From Paraburkholderia edwinii (GTDB lineage: Bacteria; Pseudomonadota; Gammaproteobacteria; Burkholderiales; Burkholderiaceae), in NCBI RefSeq assembly GCF_019428685.1, contig NZ_CP080095.1, positions 3,906,001-3,970,000 of the forward strand: 64,000 bases of DNA, in the 5' to 3' direction. The translations under genes were made by a program, and so were the position numbers. Below the pieces are notes generated by a model. It was not told the origin of the DNA. It searched no databases and saw only the letters and a list, made by a program, of their open reading frames with translations. Shown here one piece after another: positions 63,384-64,000 of this stretch (position 1 is the first letter of the stretch; every line of letters begins with the position of its first letter).

Positions 63384-63451
63384 CTACGCTCCGCGAGTTG
63401 CTGGGTGTCCTCCATTACCCGGAACAACATTCGCAGGCTAGCAATCGCAAC

Positions 63452-63479
63452 CTTAAGGGAAGCTTAAGGAAAGCTTAAG
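63452..63479 (-). promoter_or_regulatory. triple CTTAAG array, PmrA/QseB-box-like
   Basis: CTTAAG occurs at 63452-63457, 63463-63468 and 63474-63479, each exactly 11 bases apart with nearly identical spacers (GGAAG-like). This matches the CTTAA-N6-CTTAA pattern of OmpR-family PmrA/QseB binding sites with an extra half-site. It is 69 bases upstream of the 72-residue protein's start and no other gene start faces it. Confidence 0.6.
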
Positions 63480-63544
63480 CATGCGCTGACACGTGCGTTA
63501 TTAGATGCGTGCGCAACGAGTTTCGTCATAAGTGAATCGGAACG

Positions 63545-64000
63545 CTAGACGACCAGATAACCGCCGTCGACCGGCAGTACCGTGCCGGTGATAAACGACG
63601 CTGCCGGCGAGCATAGAAACGCGACAGCGGGACCGATATCGTCGGGCGTGCCCCAGCGCTTGAGCGGCGTGCGATCGAGTATCGCCTGCGAGCGCGCATC
63701 GTCGTTCTGCAGCGCCTGCGTGAGCGGCGTCGCGATCCAGCCGGGCGCGACTGCATTCACGCGAATGGGGTCTGCCGCATAGGCAATCGCCAGCGAACGT
63801 GTCAGCTGCGCGACGCCGCCCTTGCTTGCGCTATAGCCGGGCACGAGACCGCCGCCGAAAAAGCTCAGCATCGAAGCGGTATTGACGATCGCGCCGCCGC
63901 TTGCGCGCAATAGCGGCCGCGCCGCGGAGCAGGCGCGCATCGTGCCGGTCAGGTTCACGTCGAGCACCTGCGCGAACACGTCCGGGTCGAGTTCTTCGCC
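63545..64000 (-). CDS. short-chain dehydrogenase/reductase, N-terminus cut by window edge
   Basis: The frame is open from base 64000 to the TAG at 63545, giving the last 151 residues of a classical SDR. Visible parts are [25 protein letters not shown], the Ser region [50 protein letters not shown] and the C-terminal [15 protein letters not shown]. The cofactor-binding N-terminus lies outside. The substrate is unknown. Its 3' end is 162 bases before the 72-residue gene start, with the CTTAAG array in between. Confidence 0.9.
   Translation of the reverse strand, partial: GEELDPDVFAQVLDVNLTGTMRACSAARPLLRASGGAIVNTASMLSFFGGGLVPGYSASKGGVAQLTRSLAIAYAADPIRVNAVAPGWIATPLTQALQNDDARSQAILDRTPLKRWGTPDDIGPAVAFLCSPAASFITGTVLPVDGGYLVV

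Noticed and set aside
1..64000. Mobile elements, CRISPR or RNA genes
   Set aside because: I saw no transposase, integrase, spaced repeats, tRNA or rRNA sequence in either strand, although a small RNA or tRNA could be missed by eye.

Overview
The window looks like chromosomal DNA of a Burkholderia-group betaproteobacterium, most likely Paraburkholderia or a close relative. I infer this from the GC-rich sequence with G/C-ending codons, the complete wsp chemosensory operon, the narGHJI operon with an embedded peptidyl-prolyl isomerase gene and a narK-type transporter, and the large number of LysR, GlxA/AraC and SDR genes. I see no rRNA, tRNA, CRISPR array, integrase or insertion sequence. The DNA reads as ordinary host-like chromosome.

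Layout. 1-6640: two-carbon metabolism (malate synthase G cut by the left edge, a GlcG-like protein, an AldA-type aldehyde dehydrogenase, phosphoketolase). 6671-15755: a mixed accessory stretch with a cyclic-nucleotide-like small protein, a 14-TM MFS exporter, a cysteine-synthase-like enzyme facing a GlxA regulator, a large lipoprotein, a VOC protein, and an EamA exporter facing a LysR regulator. 15980-17620: a YCII/DGPF protein overlapping an ECF42-type sigma factor through a three-copy 11-bp repeat. 17868-20630: a diiron ferritin-like protein, an OsmC-like protein lacking the usual second cysteine, and a GlxA regulator, closed by a strong terminator. 20851-28359: a polyol uptake and oxidation locus (ABC transporter, SorC regulator, SDR, sorbitol/xylitol-type dehydrogenase) driven by face-to-face overlapping promoters. 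28379-34730: a small protein, a CSS-EAL phosphodiesterase, a LysR/SDR pair, a second SDR and a third GlxA regulator. 34968-44350: the wspABCDEF-wspR operon, which makes c-di-GMP in response to surface or envelope signals. 45037-50535: an LLM flavin monooxygenase facing a sulfonate-type binding protein, an exported Fe/Mn superoxide dismutase, an exported alpha/beta hydrolase and a methyltransferase. 50613-59541: the narGHJI-ppi-narK nitrate respiration operon with an FNR-like box upstream. 59756-60991: a NemR-like TetR regulator and an Ohr peroxidase that share an operator. 61136-64000: a small secreted protein, a Tat-exported purple-acid-type phosphatase with a Pho-box-like site, a 72-residue protein below a triple CTTAAG array, and an SDR cut by the right edge.

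How the genes may work together (inference). Glycolaldehyde oxidation (AldA) feeds glycolate, and glyoxylate is condensed with acetyl-CoA by GlcB. Phosphoketolase makes acetyl phosphate from the pentose phosphates that the polyol locus could ultimately supply. The wsp operon and the CSS-EAL protein are opposing c-di-GMP activities about 4 kb apart. The items most worth a second look are the TetR/Ohr operator pair, the diiron-OsmC-GlxA cluster, the 11-bp start-codon repeat before the sigma factor, the mirrored polyol promoter, and the triple CTTAAG box.
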